Shown: positions 8,058 to 17,924, counted from the stretch's first letter. The stretch is 56,619 nucleotides of DNA from Spartobacteria bacterium (GCA_003169975.1 PNAA01000040.1:1-56619), one strand, 5' to 3'. Notes: a model not told the origin generated them from the sequence alone. Numbers and translations are program-made.

Positions 8058-8520
8058 ATGTCAAAAACGCGCTCTGCGGTCTGGTTGACGATCTTAGGTG
8101 CTCTGTGCCTCGTAGCATTAGCGTTATTCGCTCGTTTCATAGCCCGACCCGCATCCTTCGTTGTGGAACTACACCGTTACGTAGACGAGCGAGAAACTCA
8201 GTTAATCTACGACACAGACCACGCGTCGCTCGCTCGGGAAGCAACGGACCTTGCGGTCCAACAAAGGGGAAAGACAAGCGGTTCGCCTTCGGACGAGCCA
8301 GTGATCCTTTGGGCGGGACCCGGCCATTCCAAACGCTCTTAAGTTGCTAAAACCGTCCTCGGTTGCGATCTATACGGACCGTGTTCAAATTGAATTTGGC
8401 GGCGGTTTGATGCACTTCGGTATTCTAGTGTTTGACTCTGGTATTCGAGGTAACGGCACGAAAGATCTAGGGAACGGAGTTTGGTTCTACTCCGACGACG
8501 GTAAATATCCTAACAAATAG
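8058..8520 (+). pseudogene. Membrane-anchored hypothetical protein, split by a frameshift
   Basis: The first frame from the ATG at 8058 gives a signal anchor (WLTILGALCLVALALFARFI), then a soluble part up to ILWAGPGHSKRS and a TAA at 8340-8342. A second frame, open from 8305, continues with convincing protein text (AIPNALKLLKPSSVAIYTDR, FGGGLMHFGILVFDSGI, GVWFYSDDG) to a TAG at 8518-8520. A single-base change near 8305-8320, in the G/C-run GGGCGGGACCCGG, would join them into one protein of about 153 residues. Either a real pseudogene or a sequencing or assembly error. The function is unknown. Confidence 0.65.
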
Positions 8521-8550
8521 CGCCAAAAGTCCAAGCAGAAGGCCGTGGTG

Positions 8551-10350
8551 TTAAGGCGCGTGCGGCGACGGCTCGCTAGGTGAAGGGGACGGGCTCGCGT
8601 TCTGCCGGCGGGTCGCAATCTCATCGAGGAGTTGTTTCTCCTCCGGAAAGATGGAGCCGGCGCGCGCGATCGCGATGTATTGATTGGCGGTCTCGATCTG
8701 GTTGTCGTCGTCGAAGAGGAGCGCAGCGTAGACCGCGGCGTGCGGATCGCGCAGTTGATCGGGCGAGAGCTTCTTGATGATCGCGAGTCCCTCGGCGGTG
8801 CGGCCGGTGCCGTACAAGGCGAAGGCATAGGTGACCGCGGCCGCGGTGTCGTTAGGCACGCTTTCGTAGGCCTGCTTCGCCAGCTCGCGGCCGGCGGCGG
8901 TGTTGCGGTCGACGAGCAGGGCGAGGCGCGCGGCGTCGGCCGCCAAGCCAGGTTCGCCCGGCGAACTCTCGTGCAGGCGCTGCGCGATGAGTCTCAGGTT
9001 GGGCAGGTCGTTCGCCTCGCGATAGATTCGGTAGAGCGCATCGAGCGCTTCGCGTCGCGTCGCGGGTGCCTGCGCGACGCGCAACCAAATGGACTCGGCT
9101 TTCCCGTTCAGGTTCCACTGCGAAGCGAGACGGGCGAGCGTTAGTTCATGTTCCGGATCCGACGCGGCGGCCGCGGCGGCGGAACCCCAGAGGGCATCGA
9201 ACTCAGCCTCGGCGGCCGAGTGCCGGGCCTGCCGGGTGGCATACGCCTGGTAGGCCAGGCGCAGGTAATCGTCCTCGCCCCATGAACCGCCGCGGGTCCA
9301 GCGTTTCAAGCGCGACCAGTTCTTCGACTGGGCGAGCGAGGCTGCGATCGCGCCGGCGGCGGGCGGATGATTCGTCAGGTCATCGGGCAACTTTTCGCTC
9401 CACTGCAAGGCTTCGCCGGCCAGATCGTTCTTGTTCATCCAAACGACCAACTGCGCGAGATCACGACCGTCCCGCGCCGCGACCGGTTTCACCTTGTCGA
9501 GGAGCGCGCCGAACTTTTTCGGGTTGAGTTTCCGGTAAAGCTCGAGGCAGAGAAGATAATCGGCGAAGGCGACCTGCGGACTCATCTGCAGTTCCTGCGC
9601 GAATTCGTTCGCGGCTTCGACCTGGTTTTGCCGGAGCGCGTGGTTGAGCAAGGCGCGCAAGGCCTCAGTGCGGTACTGCGGCACCTTGCTTAAGCGCTCG
9701 AGCTGGTTGCGGGCGGAGGCGCTCTTCTCCGGATCCGGCGAGAGAATCTCGAGCACGGCGAGATTGAACTGGTAAACATCATTTCCCGGTTCGATCGCGA
9801 CGGCGGCGGCGAAATGACGTTCTTCTTCCGCGATGTTCCCTTGGGCGCGCGCGAGCCAGCCGGCGACGACGTGGTAGGCGGCTTTCTCGCGGTCGGCCGG
9901 TTCGACTCGTTCCAGAGCGGCGCGGGCGATATCGAGCTGCCCGAAGCGCAATGCGGCAGAGGCGAGATTGAGCTGGCTATCGAGACCCGGATCCAGGCGC
10001 GCAATTCGGGCGCGCCACGTCACGGTCTCGGAGCGATTCTCCTTTTCGCTGGTGTCGGCAAGGATGCGGCAGGCTTGGAGGGAATTAGGATCGATCTCCA
10101 GGGCGGCGGCCGCCATTTTCTCGGCCGCCGCGAGCTGGTTGTGTTTGAGACCATCAGCCGCCTGGCTCAGGAGGCGGGCTTCGCGCCAGCGGTTCCACCC
10201 TTTGCGCGCGGACGAGAAAGCAAAAAGACCGAGGCCAAAGCCAAGGACAACGAAGAGCGAGATGAGAATCGTGGCGCGCACCTGGGAGTGGCGCTGGCTT
10301 GAAACTCGGCTGCGGTGTTTACGGCGAACACGCTTTGGTTGCCCGGACAT
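8551..10350 (-). CDS. Membrane-anchored TPR protein
   Basis: 599 residues. A basic N-terminus (RVRRKHRSRVSSQR) precedes one membrane helix at about 27-46 (ATILISLFVVLGFGLGLFAF). The long remainder is alpha-helical and Ala/Leu-rich with many degenerate TPR motifs (for example AAEKMAAAALEIDPNSLQAC and AARAALERVEPADREKAAYH). The end is a Pro/Ser tail. The topology suggests a scaffold on the periplasmic side of the inner membrane, possibly in envelope or export assembly. The family is not identifiable from motifs alone. Confidence 0.75.
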   Translation of the reverse strand: MSGQPKRVRRKHRSRVSSQRHSQVRATILISLFVVLGFGLGLFAFSSARKGWNRWREARLLSQAADGLKHNQLAAAEKMAAAALEIDPNSLQACRILADTSEKENRSETVTWRARIARLDPGLDSQLNLASAALRFGQLDIARAALERVEPADREKAAYHVVAGWLARAQGNIAEEERHFAAAVAIEPGNDVYQFNLAVLEILSPDPEKSASARNQLERLSKVPQYRTEALRALLNHALRQNQVEAANEFAQELQMSPQVAFADYLLCLELYRKLNPKKFGALLDKVKPVAARDGRDLAQLVVWMNKNDLAGEALQWSEKLPDDLTNHPPAAGAIAASLAQSKNWSRLKRWTRGGSWGEDDYLRLAYQAYATRQARHSAAEAEFDALWGSAAAAAASDPEHELTLARLASQWNLNGKAESIWLRVAQAPATRREALDALYRIYREANDLPNLRLIAQRLHESSPGEPGLAADAARLALLVDRNTAAGRELAKQAYESVPNDTAAAVTYAFALYGTGRTAEGLAIIKKLSPDQLRDPHAAVYAALLFDDDNQIETANQYIAIARAGSIFPEEKQLLDEIATRRQNASPSPSPSEPSPHAP

Positions 10351-10415
10351 TGTCCTGTTCCCCTAGCATCGCGCCCCGCCGCTTGGCAAACGCCGGCCAG
10401 CCGGCCCGGCCGTGC

Positions 10416-11777
10416 CTAACGAGTAGACTCGGCTTCGGATTCCGTTGCGACCACCGGGACTTCGTCGATGTTTTCCAACATTTCCTCCCGCAGGCGCGGC
10501 CCCCAGACGTAGCGCGCAAGGAGCACCTTGATCGTCGCGGTGAGCGGGATCGCAAGGAGCGGACCGAGCAGACCGCCGATGAGCAAGCCCCAGATGAAAA
10601 TGGACACGATGACCGTCATCGGATGCAGCCCAACGGAGTTCCCGACGATGCGCGGGGCATAGAAAAAGCCCTCCAGATTTTGCACGACGATGAAAATGAC
10701 CGTGACCCAAAATGGATGCCACCAGTCGCCCCACTGCGCGGCGGAGATCAGGACGGCCGGGATCCAGCAGATGACGATACCGAGGTAGGGGATCATCGTT
10801 AGGGGAATGACGAGCAGGCCGATGAGCGGCGCGAAGTTCAATCCGTAAAACGTGAGAGCGGTGCCGATGAGCAGCCCATCCACGAGGCAGACGAGGAGCT
10901 GGCCGCGGAAATATGCGACCACGTAGCTGTTGATCTGGGAAAGGGTGGTCGCGACTTCGTCTTTGAGTGGAGAATTGCGCAGCGGCAGATATTCGCGCCA
11001 GCGGCGCTGGATCGCGGGGCGCTCCTTGAGCAGGAAAAATGAATAGATCGGCACCATCACCAGACTGAGGAGAAAGCCCGTCACGCCGAGGAAGCCGCCC
11101 ACGCTGGTCTTGATCAACGCCCACAGTTTCGTGATCAAATCGGGCAGCTGTTTCTCGAGTGCGGGCAATTGTTTTTGGACCCAATCCTGGATGCGCTGGC
11201 GATCGGCGGAAGTGAGCTTCGTCGGCGCGGGCGAGATGAATTCCCCGTCGCCCGGGGGCGGGGTTGCTTTCGGGGTAGGCTTCGGCGTGGGGCTGCCCGC
11301 CGCGGGCGTCGGTCCGGCGAGAAGCCAGTTCACCAAGCCGGTGGTCGCGCCCGATTTTTCCGTCTTCCCACCCAGGCCGAAGGTGTGCTCGTAGCGATAC
11401 ATGAGATCGACCACGTTATCGCGCACGTGCACAGTGAAGGTGGGCAGTTGCCGCGCGAGACTGGCGCTCTGCACGGAGATCATCGGCACGATCCAAGCAA
11501 CCAGCCCGGCGATGGCGAAGAAGGCGATGGCGAAGATGAGCAGGACCGCCTTGGTCCGGCCGAACCCGCGGCCCGCGAGATAAGTGACAACCGGATCGAG
11601 AAAGTAGGCCAGGATGGCGGCGATCGCGACCGGGATCAGAATCGGCTGGAGGAACCCGATCAGGTTCGCCCCCAGCCAGACGACGGTGCTGACGATTCCC
11701 ACCAGGATGACGACGAAGATCGCGGTGAGCGAGGCCCACATCGTCTTTCGTTGCCAGGGCGTTGGATATTTCTTCAC
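10416..11777 (-). CDS. AI-2E (PerM) family transporter
   Basis: 453 residues from a GTG start whose GTGA overlaps the stop of the upstream TPR gene, so the two are translationally coupled. It shows the eight-helix pattern of the family: two N-terminal helices, a helix before IVPMISVQSASLARQLPTF, a soluble insert holding a Pro/Thr-rich linker (PTPKPTPKATPPP) that is unusual in the family, then C-terminal helices including PLIGLLVIPLTMIPYLGIVI and IVGNSVGLHPMTVIVSIFIW. Members export small molecules or Na+; the AI-2 name is historical. The stop TAG lies inside a TCGTTAGG motif read on the minus strand (10415-10422). Confidence 0.9.
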   Translation of the reverse strand: MKKYPTPWQRKTMWASLTAIFVVILVGIVSTVVWLGANLIGFLQPILIPVAIAAILAYFLDPVVTYLAGRGFGRTKAVLLIFAIAFFAIAGLVAWIVPMISVQSASLARQLPTFTVHVRDNVVDLMYRYEHTFGLGGKTEKSGATTGLVNWLLAGPTPAAGSPTPKPTPKATPPPGDGEFISPAPTKLTSADRQRIQDWVQKQLPALEKQLPDLITKLWALIKTSVGGFLGVTGFLLSLVMVPIYSFFLLKERPAIQRRWREYLPLRNSPLKDEVATTLSQINSYVVAYFRGQLLVCLVDGLLIGTALTFYGLNFAPLIGLLVIPLTMIPYLGIVICWIPAVLISAAQWGDWWHPFWVTVIFIVVQNLEGFFYAPRIVGNSVGLHPMTVIVSIFIWGLLIGGLLGPLLAIPLTATIKVLLARYVWGPRLREEMLENIDEVPVVATESEAESTR

Positions 11778-13606
11778 TTGATCGGGGAAGCGCTGGCCGG
11801 TTCGCCTTTGCTCACTCTGGTTTTAGCCGACTCGATCTTCGCGGCCAGCTTTTTGTTAGTCTGGTCGAGCGCGAGCGACTTCTGCCAGTACTCGAGTGCC
11901 TTGGGCATCTCGTTCAACATGGAATAAGTGTCGCCGATGTGTTCGAAGACGGTGGCATCGCCGATCTTCAGCGTCTGCGCGGCGTTGAGCAGCTCCGCGA
12001 GCGCCTGTTCGTAATTGCCGCGGCGGTAATGGAGCCAGCCGAGGCTGTCGAGATACGCGCCATTCTCCGGATCAGTCGCCAGCGCCCGTTTGATGTAGTC
12101 TTCGGCCTCGTCGAGGTGCGTGTTCTGATCGGCCCACATAAAGCCGAGATAATTGCAGGCCTCGCTCGCGTCCGCCGGATCGAGGTCGATCGATTTCTTG
12201 AAAAGTTCCGCCGCCTTATCATAGAGGCCGGCCCGTTCCGCGGCCGCGCCGTACTCGAAAAAAAAGCGGCCATTGATGACTTCCTGGCCTTCGGCCTCGC
12301 CCTCGTGCCACGCCTCCTCAAACATCGTGACGGCTTCCTGGGTGTGCTTTGCCTCCCGCAGCGCCACCGCGAGCAGATAAGTAATCTGTGGCGCCGTCGG
12401 GAAATGACGGCGCGCCTCTTGCAGGACCTGTACGGCGCGCTCGTTGTCGCGCAGATTCGAGAGGAAAAGCTCGGCCAGATGGAGGTAATTATCCGGTTGC
12501 GCCGGATTGATCAAAAGGCACTGCTCGTAACTCGCCGCCGCTTTGGCGTATTCGGCTTTCGCTTCCTTCGCCTTACCGGCTTGCGCGAGCGCTTTGGCGT
12601 CCTCCTCCAAAACGCGGCCGAGCAGCTCGTAGGTCTGATACTTTTCCGGATGCTGCTGGATGATTTCCTGGAGCATGCCGATCGCTTTGCCGCGCTGATT
12701 GGTCAGAATAAAACCGGTGGCCAATTTTTCGCGCGCGTTAGAATCGTTAGGCTGGAGTTCCAGCACCCGGAGATAAAGCGGGATGGCCTCCTGGACCTGC
12801 TGGGAGGCGGCGAAATAATCAGCCGCATCCTTCAGGATCGAAGCATCGCTCGGTGCCAGGGCGAGCGCCTTGTGAAAGACGGCATTCACCTGGCGCAATT
12901 CCTCTGGTTTGGGGTCCTTGTCCGGCTGCACGATGAGCGCGAGGTAGAGCTTGCCAAGTTGCGTCCAGTAGGAAGGGTCGTTCGTCTCGACCTTTCTCGC
13001 GCGGTCGAGGGTTTTCAGGGCGGCCTTGTGATCGCGCGCGGTTAGCTGCACTTCGGCGAGACGCTGATAACCCTCGATCTCGTTAGGGGCGAGCGCCACC
13101 GCCTGCTCGGCATAACGGATCGCCGGCTCTAGCTTCTTGAGATACTTCGCGTAAATGTAGGCGAGCTGAAGATAAGGACCGGGTGCCTTCGGTTGCGCCT
13201 TGACCGCATCCTTCAGGATATCGATCGCGCGCGGGTAGTCGCCCTGCTGGGTGAGAAGGAAAGCGACCCGCGTGGCGAGATCGACTTCGCCGGGATCGAT
13301 GTCCAGCACGCGCTCGAAGGCGGCGAGCGCGCGTTCACTTTCACCGTTGTCCTGGAGATCCAGCGCCTCGACGTAATCCAGCAGCGCGCGCACTTTGCGC
13401 TCGCCTTCGGGTTCGAGGGCAAGGTCCTTGGGCGCGTGCAGCACGACCGAGTCATCCTGGGCCGGAGTCTTCAAGAGCGGCGGCTGCGGAGTGGGGGAGG
13501 GGCGCCGTTCATCCACCGGCCGCGCGGCCGCGAGCGACAGACACAGAAACCAGCCGCCGGCCATCCAGCAACGGGAGCAGAGATGAGATCGCAGCCTGCG
13601 CGTCAT
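11774..13606 (-). CDS. Exported multi-TPR protein
   Basis: About 610 residues from the ATG at 13606; the frame extends to 13642. The N-terminus (a Cys- and Trp-containing hydrophobic stretch ending LSLAAARP) looks like a signal peptide, followed by a Pro-rich linker. At least ten TPR units follow, such as ALAAFERVLDIDPGEVDLAT, AIRYAEQAVALAPNEIEGYQ and AAELFKKSIDLDPADASEAC. The late repeats (NYLGFMWADQN, YLDSLGWLHYRRGNYEQAL) resemble the widespread secretory-pathway TPR proteins of Gram-negative bacteria. Coupled to the downstream AI-2E gene by a 4-bp overlap. It probably scaffolds an envelope complex. Confidence 0.85.
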   Translation of the reverse strand: MTRRLRSHLCSRCWMAGGWFLCLSLAAARPVDERRPSPTPQPPLLKTPAQDDSVVLHAPKDLALEPEGERKVRALLDYVEALDLQDNGESERALAAFERVLDIDPGEVDLATRVAFLLTQQGDYPRAIDILKDAVKAQPKAPGPYLQLAYIYAKYLKKLEPAIRYAEQAVALAPNEIEGYQRLAEVQLTARDHKAALKTLDRARKVETNDPSYWTQLGKLYLALIVQPDKDPKPEELRQVNAVFHKALALAPSDASILKDAADYFAASQQVQEAIPLYLRVLELQPNDSNAREKLATGFILTNQRGKAIGMLQEIIQQHPEKYQTYELLGRVLEEDAKALAQAGKAKEAKAEYAKAAASYEQCLLINPAQPDNYLHLAELFLSNLRDNERAVQVLQEARRHFPTAPQITYLLAVALREAKHTQEAVTMFEEAWHEGEAEGQEVINGRFFFEYGAAAERAGLYDKAAELFKKSIDLDPADASEACNYLGFMWADQNTHLDEAEDYIKRALATDPENGAYLDSLGWLHYRRGNYEQALAELLNAAQTLKIGDATVFEHIGDTYSMLNEMPKALEYWQKSLALDQTNKKLAAKIESAKTRVSKGEPASASPIK

Positions 13607-13656
13607 GAAACGAATGGTAACGGTGGCGCAGAGGCGGCGCAAACTGGCGGAGGCGG

Positions 13657-15468
13657 CTACAGGGGTTTCGCTCGCTCGATCACGAAGGAACGCGCGGCGA
13701 GAGACTTGTCTCCGCGGGCAAAAGGTTTGTCGCCAAAGTTGACGATCACCCGGTCGCCCGTATCCCAGTCGGTGTATTGCACCGTCCGATCCGGCGTGAG
13801 CCAGCCGTGTCCGGTCATCGCGGCAAATCCGATCCGGGACCGGACCGAAGCGAGCGCGCGGTAACTCGCGACATAGTCGGCCTTATGGCTCTCCCAAAGG
13901 TGCCGGTCGATGTGCCACATCGGCATGGTGCCGTAGAGGATATTGAACAAGTCCTTCTTCCAGGCGAAGGGACGGCTTTGAAAGTTGGTGTCGCGCCAGA
14001 CCCAGGTGCCTGCGACATAGTCGTGGAAGCCTAACTGGTAAAGCGGGATCCTTCTCGTCTCATCCAGGGTGACGGCGGCGTCGTTCGCGTAGCTCTCGCC
14101 CAAATCGGTCCCAAAGCCTCCGGCGGGTATCTTTAAACCGGAATCGCTATAGGTGCGGAGGGACATGACGCCCTCAAAGAAGTCGACTCCCGGCAGCGCC
14201 CAGCTCGGAGAAATGCCTTCCCCGGTGCCGACCACGGTTCCCAGGTCCCGAGTCTTTTGCATGATCTCGAGCCGGGCCTCCATGTTCTGCTCGATGGAGG
14301 AAGGATGACTCGGGCTAAGACAGGGGGCGAGCTGCACCGCGAGGGTGTCGAAGTAAAAGAGTTGAACGCCGTAACTGGCGATCAGGGTCTTGGCTTTCTC
14401 CAACCAGCGCGGCAACTGATATCGGGCGCAGATCCGATCCCAGCCCCTTGGATTGCTCTCGCGCATGAGCTGCTCGGGCTGGAGTTGACCCGTCAGCACG
14501 GCGTCGGGCCAGCCGCGACGGGAGACCTGGAAAAGATTTCCCGTCGGCATGTGATAGGAACCCGCAACCCAACCCAGCCGCTTGATTCCGTCGAAGAGGG
14601 CGCGGTCAATCGGGTGCCGGCCGTAGAAGACGGCGATGCCGCGATCGATCCCGGCCGCTTTCATTTCCGAGACGAGCTGTAAGTCCTCCGCCGGACTGCT
14701 GCCCCAGAGATAGACATAGACGCCGTCCTTTAAGCTGGCCATCGGCGGGCGGCTCGCCACTCGGTCGCGCAAGGGGCGCATCTCTGGATGCGCCTGGAGA
14801 AAGAAATCGCGGTAAGCTTTGGCCTGGGCGACGTAACCACCCTCGGTAAAGAAGGCATAGTTGATCCGCAACGGAAGCGCATAGACCGTCGAGTCGTTAG
14901 GCCCGGTGCGCACGTCGGGGTTGCGGAAGGAATCGAGGCGCACGGCGAGGCCCCGCTGGAGATCAGTCAGCCCCCACCACGGTTGGCTGCCGCTCCAGCC
15001 AAACGCTTTATTGATCCGGGCCGGCTCATCCAGCGGCATGAGCATTCCTTCGCCGCTCGTGTTCTGGACGTAGAACCAACCCTTGCCCGGCGCCACGAAA
15101 CGGAACGGATATACGGGCCGGGTTGCGTAGCCTTCATTCGGTATTGCGGCGGTCAGATCGAAGGACGCCGCCGATTTGCCGCGCAGCGCGATCGTCAGGT
15201 CGCAGGTTTCGCCCGGTCCCGAAACCCGGCAGGAGATTGAATCAGGGGAGACGCGCAGTCTTTCCGGCGCGACATGAAACCCCGGCTGCACGTTTTGCCG
15301 CCAGGTGAGGTCGATGCGTTTGTCGACGACGGTGAGCGAGGCGTCCGCCAGCGAGAGGTCGATGCGCAGGGCGCTGTTTTCCAGGCGTGGCGCGCTGGCC
15401 GGATTCGCCGCCGCGGCCGACCAACCGGCGAGTATCCAAGAGCAGAGCAGCCAGGACGCGGCTTTCAT
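13657..15468 (-). CDS. Secreted glycosidase-like protein (DUF5696/GH101-like)
   Basis: About 603 residues from the ATG at 15468 with a signal peptide (MKAASWLLCSWILAGWSAAA). An N-terminal beta-rich domain (about 25-250) precedes a likely TIM barrel: MASLKDGVYVYLWGSSPAED, GIDRGIAVFYGRHPIDRALF, GYH-type strands with WVAGSYHMPTGN, LFYFDTLAVQLAPCLSPSH with a candidate Asp, and GTVVGTGEGISPSW with a candidate Glu. A C-terminal beta-domain closes the protein. The layout resembles DUF5696 or GH101-type glycosidases, but I cannot assign the family or substrate firmly. It probably degrades polysaccharide outside the cytoplasm. Confidence 0.6.
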   Translation of the reverse strand: MKAASWLLCSWILAGWSAAAANPASAPRLENSALRIDLSLADASLTVVDKRIDLTWRQNVQPGFHVAPERLRVSPDSISCRVSGPGETCDLTIALRGKSAASFDLTAAIPNEGYATRPVYPFRFVAPGKGWFYVQNTSGEGMLMPLDEPARINKAFGWSGSQPWWGLTDLQRGLAVRLDSFRNPDVRTGPNDSTVYALPLRINYAFFTEGGYVAQAKAYRDFFLQAHPEMRPLRDRVASRPPMASLKDGVYVYLWGSSPAEDLQLVSEMKAAGIDRGIAVFYGRHPIDRALFDGIKRLGWVAGSYHMPTGNLFQVSRRGWPDAVLTGQLQPEQLMRESNPRGWDRICARYQLPRWLEKAKTLIASYGVQLFYFDTLAVQLAPCLSPSHPSSIEQNMEARLEIMQKTRDLGTVVGTGEGISPSWALPGVDFFEGVMSLRTYSDSGLKIPAGGFGTDLGESYANDAAVTLDETRRIPLYQLGFHDYVAGTWVWRDTNFQSRPFAWKKDLFNILYGTMPMWHIDRHLWESHKADYVASYRALASVRSRIGFAAMTGHGWLTPDRTVQYTDWDTGDRVIVNFGDKPFARGDKSLAARSFVIERAKPL

Positions 15469-15504
15469 CCGCCGGAACCTGTCATGAAACGCCCTGCGCA
15501 ACAA

Positions 15505-16118
15505 CGCGGATTCGCGCGTCCGCCCTCACAAAATGTCAATCCGCACGGACCGCCCCCTATTCTCTTACCCCAATACTTTGGGACCGTGAGGCGCGCCCGG
15601 AACCTAACCTGTTCCGCCATGCTGCGCGAGCGTCGGCCTAGATTGGGCCGCCTCCAAGTTCCTCTTCCACCGATCGCATTGATCAAATTGCTGCTGTCGC
15701 CTTCACCAAAGTAGGCACACGCACGGATAGGAGTAAGAGCCGCGGAAGGAAACCTCCACGAGCCACCAGAAGAGGAAGCAAGTCCGAAGACCCAATTGAA
15801 ACCTACCAAACCCGCTGCCACGCTTGACTCCCTTCATAGGGGTTAGAAGGTTAGAAACCTTCCCTCTATTTATTGGCGTAGACCTCGGCGATTTTGCCGG
15901 TGACGTGAAATCTCCAAGGATGCGTCAACTTTCACATCGCCCTTACCACTTTTCTTTTCGCTCCTTGTCCTCTCTCGGCATCACTGCCGCCGATTCTTTG
16001 TTCAGCTTCAGCGAAGAACCGCTTTGTCACATTCGCCCCTGTTTGGCCGCGTTCTTCGCAGATTCGGTTCCCGCACCAGCCAAAAAATCTTTCCGCTGAC
16101 AAGGCGGCACTCTAGGGC
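15505..16118. other. Long intergenic gap without a supported gene
   Basis: About 610 bp between the glycosidase-like gene and the next minus-strand gene. Short open frames exist on both strands (for example 15824-16099 plus), but their composition is Arg/Ser/Phe-rich and they have no ribosome binding site or domain. The 16,000 region is less GC-rich than the flanks. No repeat, tRNA or terminator that I can support was seen; it could hold eroded gene remnants. Confidence 0.4.
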
Positions 16119-17123
16119 TTAGGACAGCGGCCCGCAGGTCGGTAACGAGAGCAGGTTGTCGGCCTTCGACGCATCGCGCGTGGTGGCGAGGAAGAGGCCG
16201 GTGGGGTTCTCGGTCGAGATCCAGTGCTTCTCCACCACCAACTGCGAGCGCGACCCATCGCCGCCGGTGACGAAGAACGGGAAGCCGCCCTGGATGGCCC
16301 GGATCACCTCCATATTGCTGAGCCGCCAGTCGACGCCGAACACCGTCCCACCGAGCGTATCGATGTGGTGGGCATCGTCTCGCCCTTCCGGCTTGTGGAT
16401 GCAACTCACTTCCAGTTCGTCGATGACCGCGCCCATGTGGCCCGAAAGCCGCCACTCCCCGGAGTCCTCCCACAGCTGGTCCAGAGCGAAGCCCCAGACC
16501 GGCGCGCGGCAGAGCGCGGTCTGCGACTGATAGAACACCGCCGTGCCGATCTTGTCGTCCATGTTGCCGAACGCCGTAAGCCAGTCCCACACGCTCACGT
16601 TGTTGCTGATCGCGTCCTGCACCTGCGCCCCCACCTTGTCGGTGAGCGCCTGGATGTCGGCGTCGGTGGGCGACTGGTGGTTGATGTTCAGAGTCGGGAT
16701 CAGGTCGTCGAGAGCGCTTTGAAGGGCCTCATTGAGGGCCGCGTGACCAGCTGCCACCGCCTCGTCGGAGGTGTCATCCTGCTCCAGCAACACCACCACG
16801 CACCCCACCACCCCGGCGACGGAAGTCGAAAGGCTTGGGACCGGTATGGGAGTGACCGTGGTCGACCAGTCGCCCAGCCCTGCCGGTATTGAAACCGTGT
16901 CGCCATCGTTGACCCCGCCCGGCCCCAGATCGCCGTGATCGCCGAGGCTCCCAAATACCGTGGCGGTGCCTTGGAGCGTCAGCGTGTCGTCCACGCTAAC
17001 CGTGTCGCCGTCGATCTTAAAAAAAGCGGTCCACATGTAGGGCTCGGCGCTGCCGAGTTCGCCACTGTGGTAACAGGCGACGGTATCGAGCTTGATCCGG
17101 ACAGCGACAGGTTCGAGTGCCAT
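16119..17123 (-). CDS. Hypothetical protein of unknown function
   Basis: 334 residues, no signal peptide, acidic. Residues 1-100 are beta-rich (VAVRIKLDTVACYHSGELGS, then FFKIDGDTVSVDDTLTLQG), with several Asp/Gly loops. The middle is helical (EAVAAGHAALNEALQSALDD) and the last third is again beta-rich with GVDWRLSNMEVIRAIQGGFP. I recognise no domain. The codon usage and Cys content are normal for a bacterial cytosolic protein. It stands alone between long gaps at the edge of a region with decayed genes and no TCGTTAGG motif, so recent acquisition is possible. Confidence 0.6.
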   Translation of the reverse strand: MALEPVAVRIKLDTVACYHSGELGSAEPYMWTAFFKIDGDTVSVDDTLTLQGTATVFGSLGDHGDLGPGGVNDGDTVSIPAGLGDWSTTVTPIPVPSLSTSVAGVVGCVVVLLEQDDTSDEAVAAGHAALNEALQSALDDLIPTLNINHQSPTDADIQALTDKVGAQVQDAISNNVSVWDWLTAFGNMDDKIGTAVFYQSQTALCRAPVWGFALDQLWEDSGEWRLSGHMGAVIDELEVSCIHKPEGRDDAHHIDTLGGTVFGVDWRLSNMEVIRAIQGGFPFFVTGGDGSRSQLVVEKHWISTENPTGLFLATTRDASKADNLLSLPTCGPLS

Positions 17124-17336
17124 AAATTGTGTTTATCAATCCGAAAATTTGCTCACTTTGACAAGTACTATTTATTGGGGCAGGGGGTTGGAGCGGTTCG
17201 TTTAGTTTCTATTTGGCCACCTTTGTGTTGTTCGGGCTAATTTAAAAGGTCTGCCTGAAACTTGGAAAACTTATCGCGAAGGCGCGGTGGAGAAATTCGG
17301 CTGACGGTCGATAGGAACGTTGTCACGCACTCCAAA

Positions 17337-17924
17337 ATGTCAGTTCCTATTAAAGAGTTCGAAGCAGAAATTAATCGCGTTAATCGTGTCCTTCGCGAGA
17401 TTTTCAAAGAGAGCGGTCGTGCAGCCGCGTTAGTCGTCGCCGCTGAAATAGACCGCATCGTCCTCAAGATTCTTGAGTCATTCTTGCTGCCTGCTTCTGC
17501 CGAAAGTTCGCCCTTCCTTGAGCGAACGGGCCCAATCGAAGCGTTGGCAGTCCGAATTGAATTACTCTTCCGGATCGGGTTAATCCCACCGGCGATGCAT
17601 CATGACCTACAATTGATGCGCCGTATCAGGAATGAATTCGCTCACGGTCCGACTGGCTTGGATTTCAACCAATCACGGGTCAAAAAGTGGGCTCTCCAGC
17701 TCATTGTCGGCCGACAACAGCTTCAGAAAATGGGTTCCGCAAGCAAGCCGAATTCTCCGCGTCGAGACTCAAATCCACGTGACGTATTTCGTCTAAGCGC
17801 GTCTATCCTACTCGGACATCTCTCCCTCCTTCAACATCAGATCCCAGCGGTGAAGCCGTTGTGGCCGCAATTCTTCAAGTCCGGTACGTCTCCGCAGAAA
17901 CCCTCGATGCTTGCGGCGGAATAA
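17337..17924 (+). CDS. MltR-family (DUF4145-like) protein
   Basis: About 195 residues from the ATG at 17337; the frame upstream of that lacks coding character. The helical core AALVVAAEIDRIVLKILESF, LERTGPIEALAVRIELLFRI and the signature DLQLMRRIRNEFAHGPTGLD match the mannitol-repressor-like (MltR) fold, where RNxFAH is the hallmark, as in HEPN/MltR helical proteins. Characterised members regulate mannitol genes, but most homologues sit in accessory regions with unknown roles, and no mannitol gene is here. The C-terminal third (PNSPRRDSNPRDVFRLSASI) is less typical. Confidence 0.75.
   Translation: MSVPIKEFEAEINRVNRVLREIFKESGRAAALVVAAEIDRIVLKILESFLLPASAESSPFLERTGPIEALAVRIELLFRIGLIPPAMHHDLQLMRRIRNEFAHGPTGLDFNQSRVKKWALQLIVGRQQLQKMGSASKPNSPRRDSNPRDVFRLSASILLGHLSLLQHQIPAVKPLWPQFFKSGTSPQKPSMLAAE

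Noticed and set aside
15824-16099. 91-residue open frame on the plus strand in the long gap
   Set aside because: No ribosome binding site, no domain and a composition typical of chance frames.
17158-17190. TTGACA on the plus strand before the MltR-like gene as a promoter
   Set aside because: No acceptable -10 box at 16-18 bp; the TATTTATT stretch is too close.
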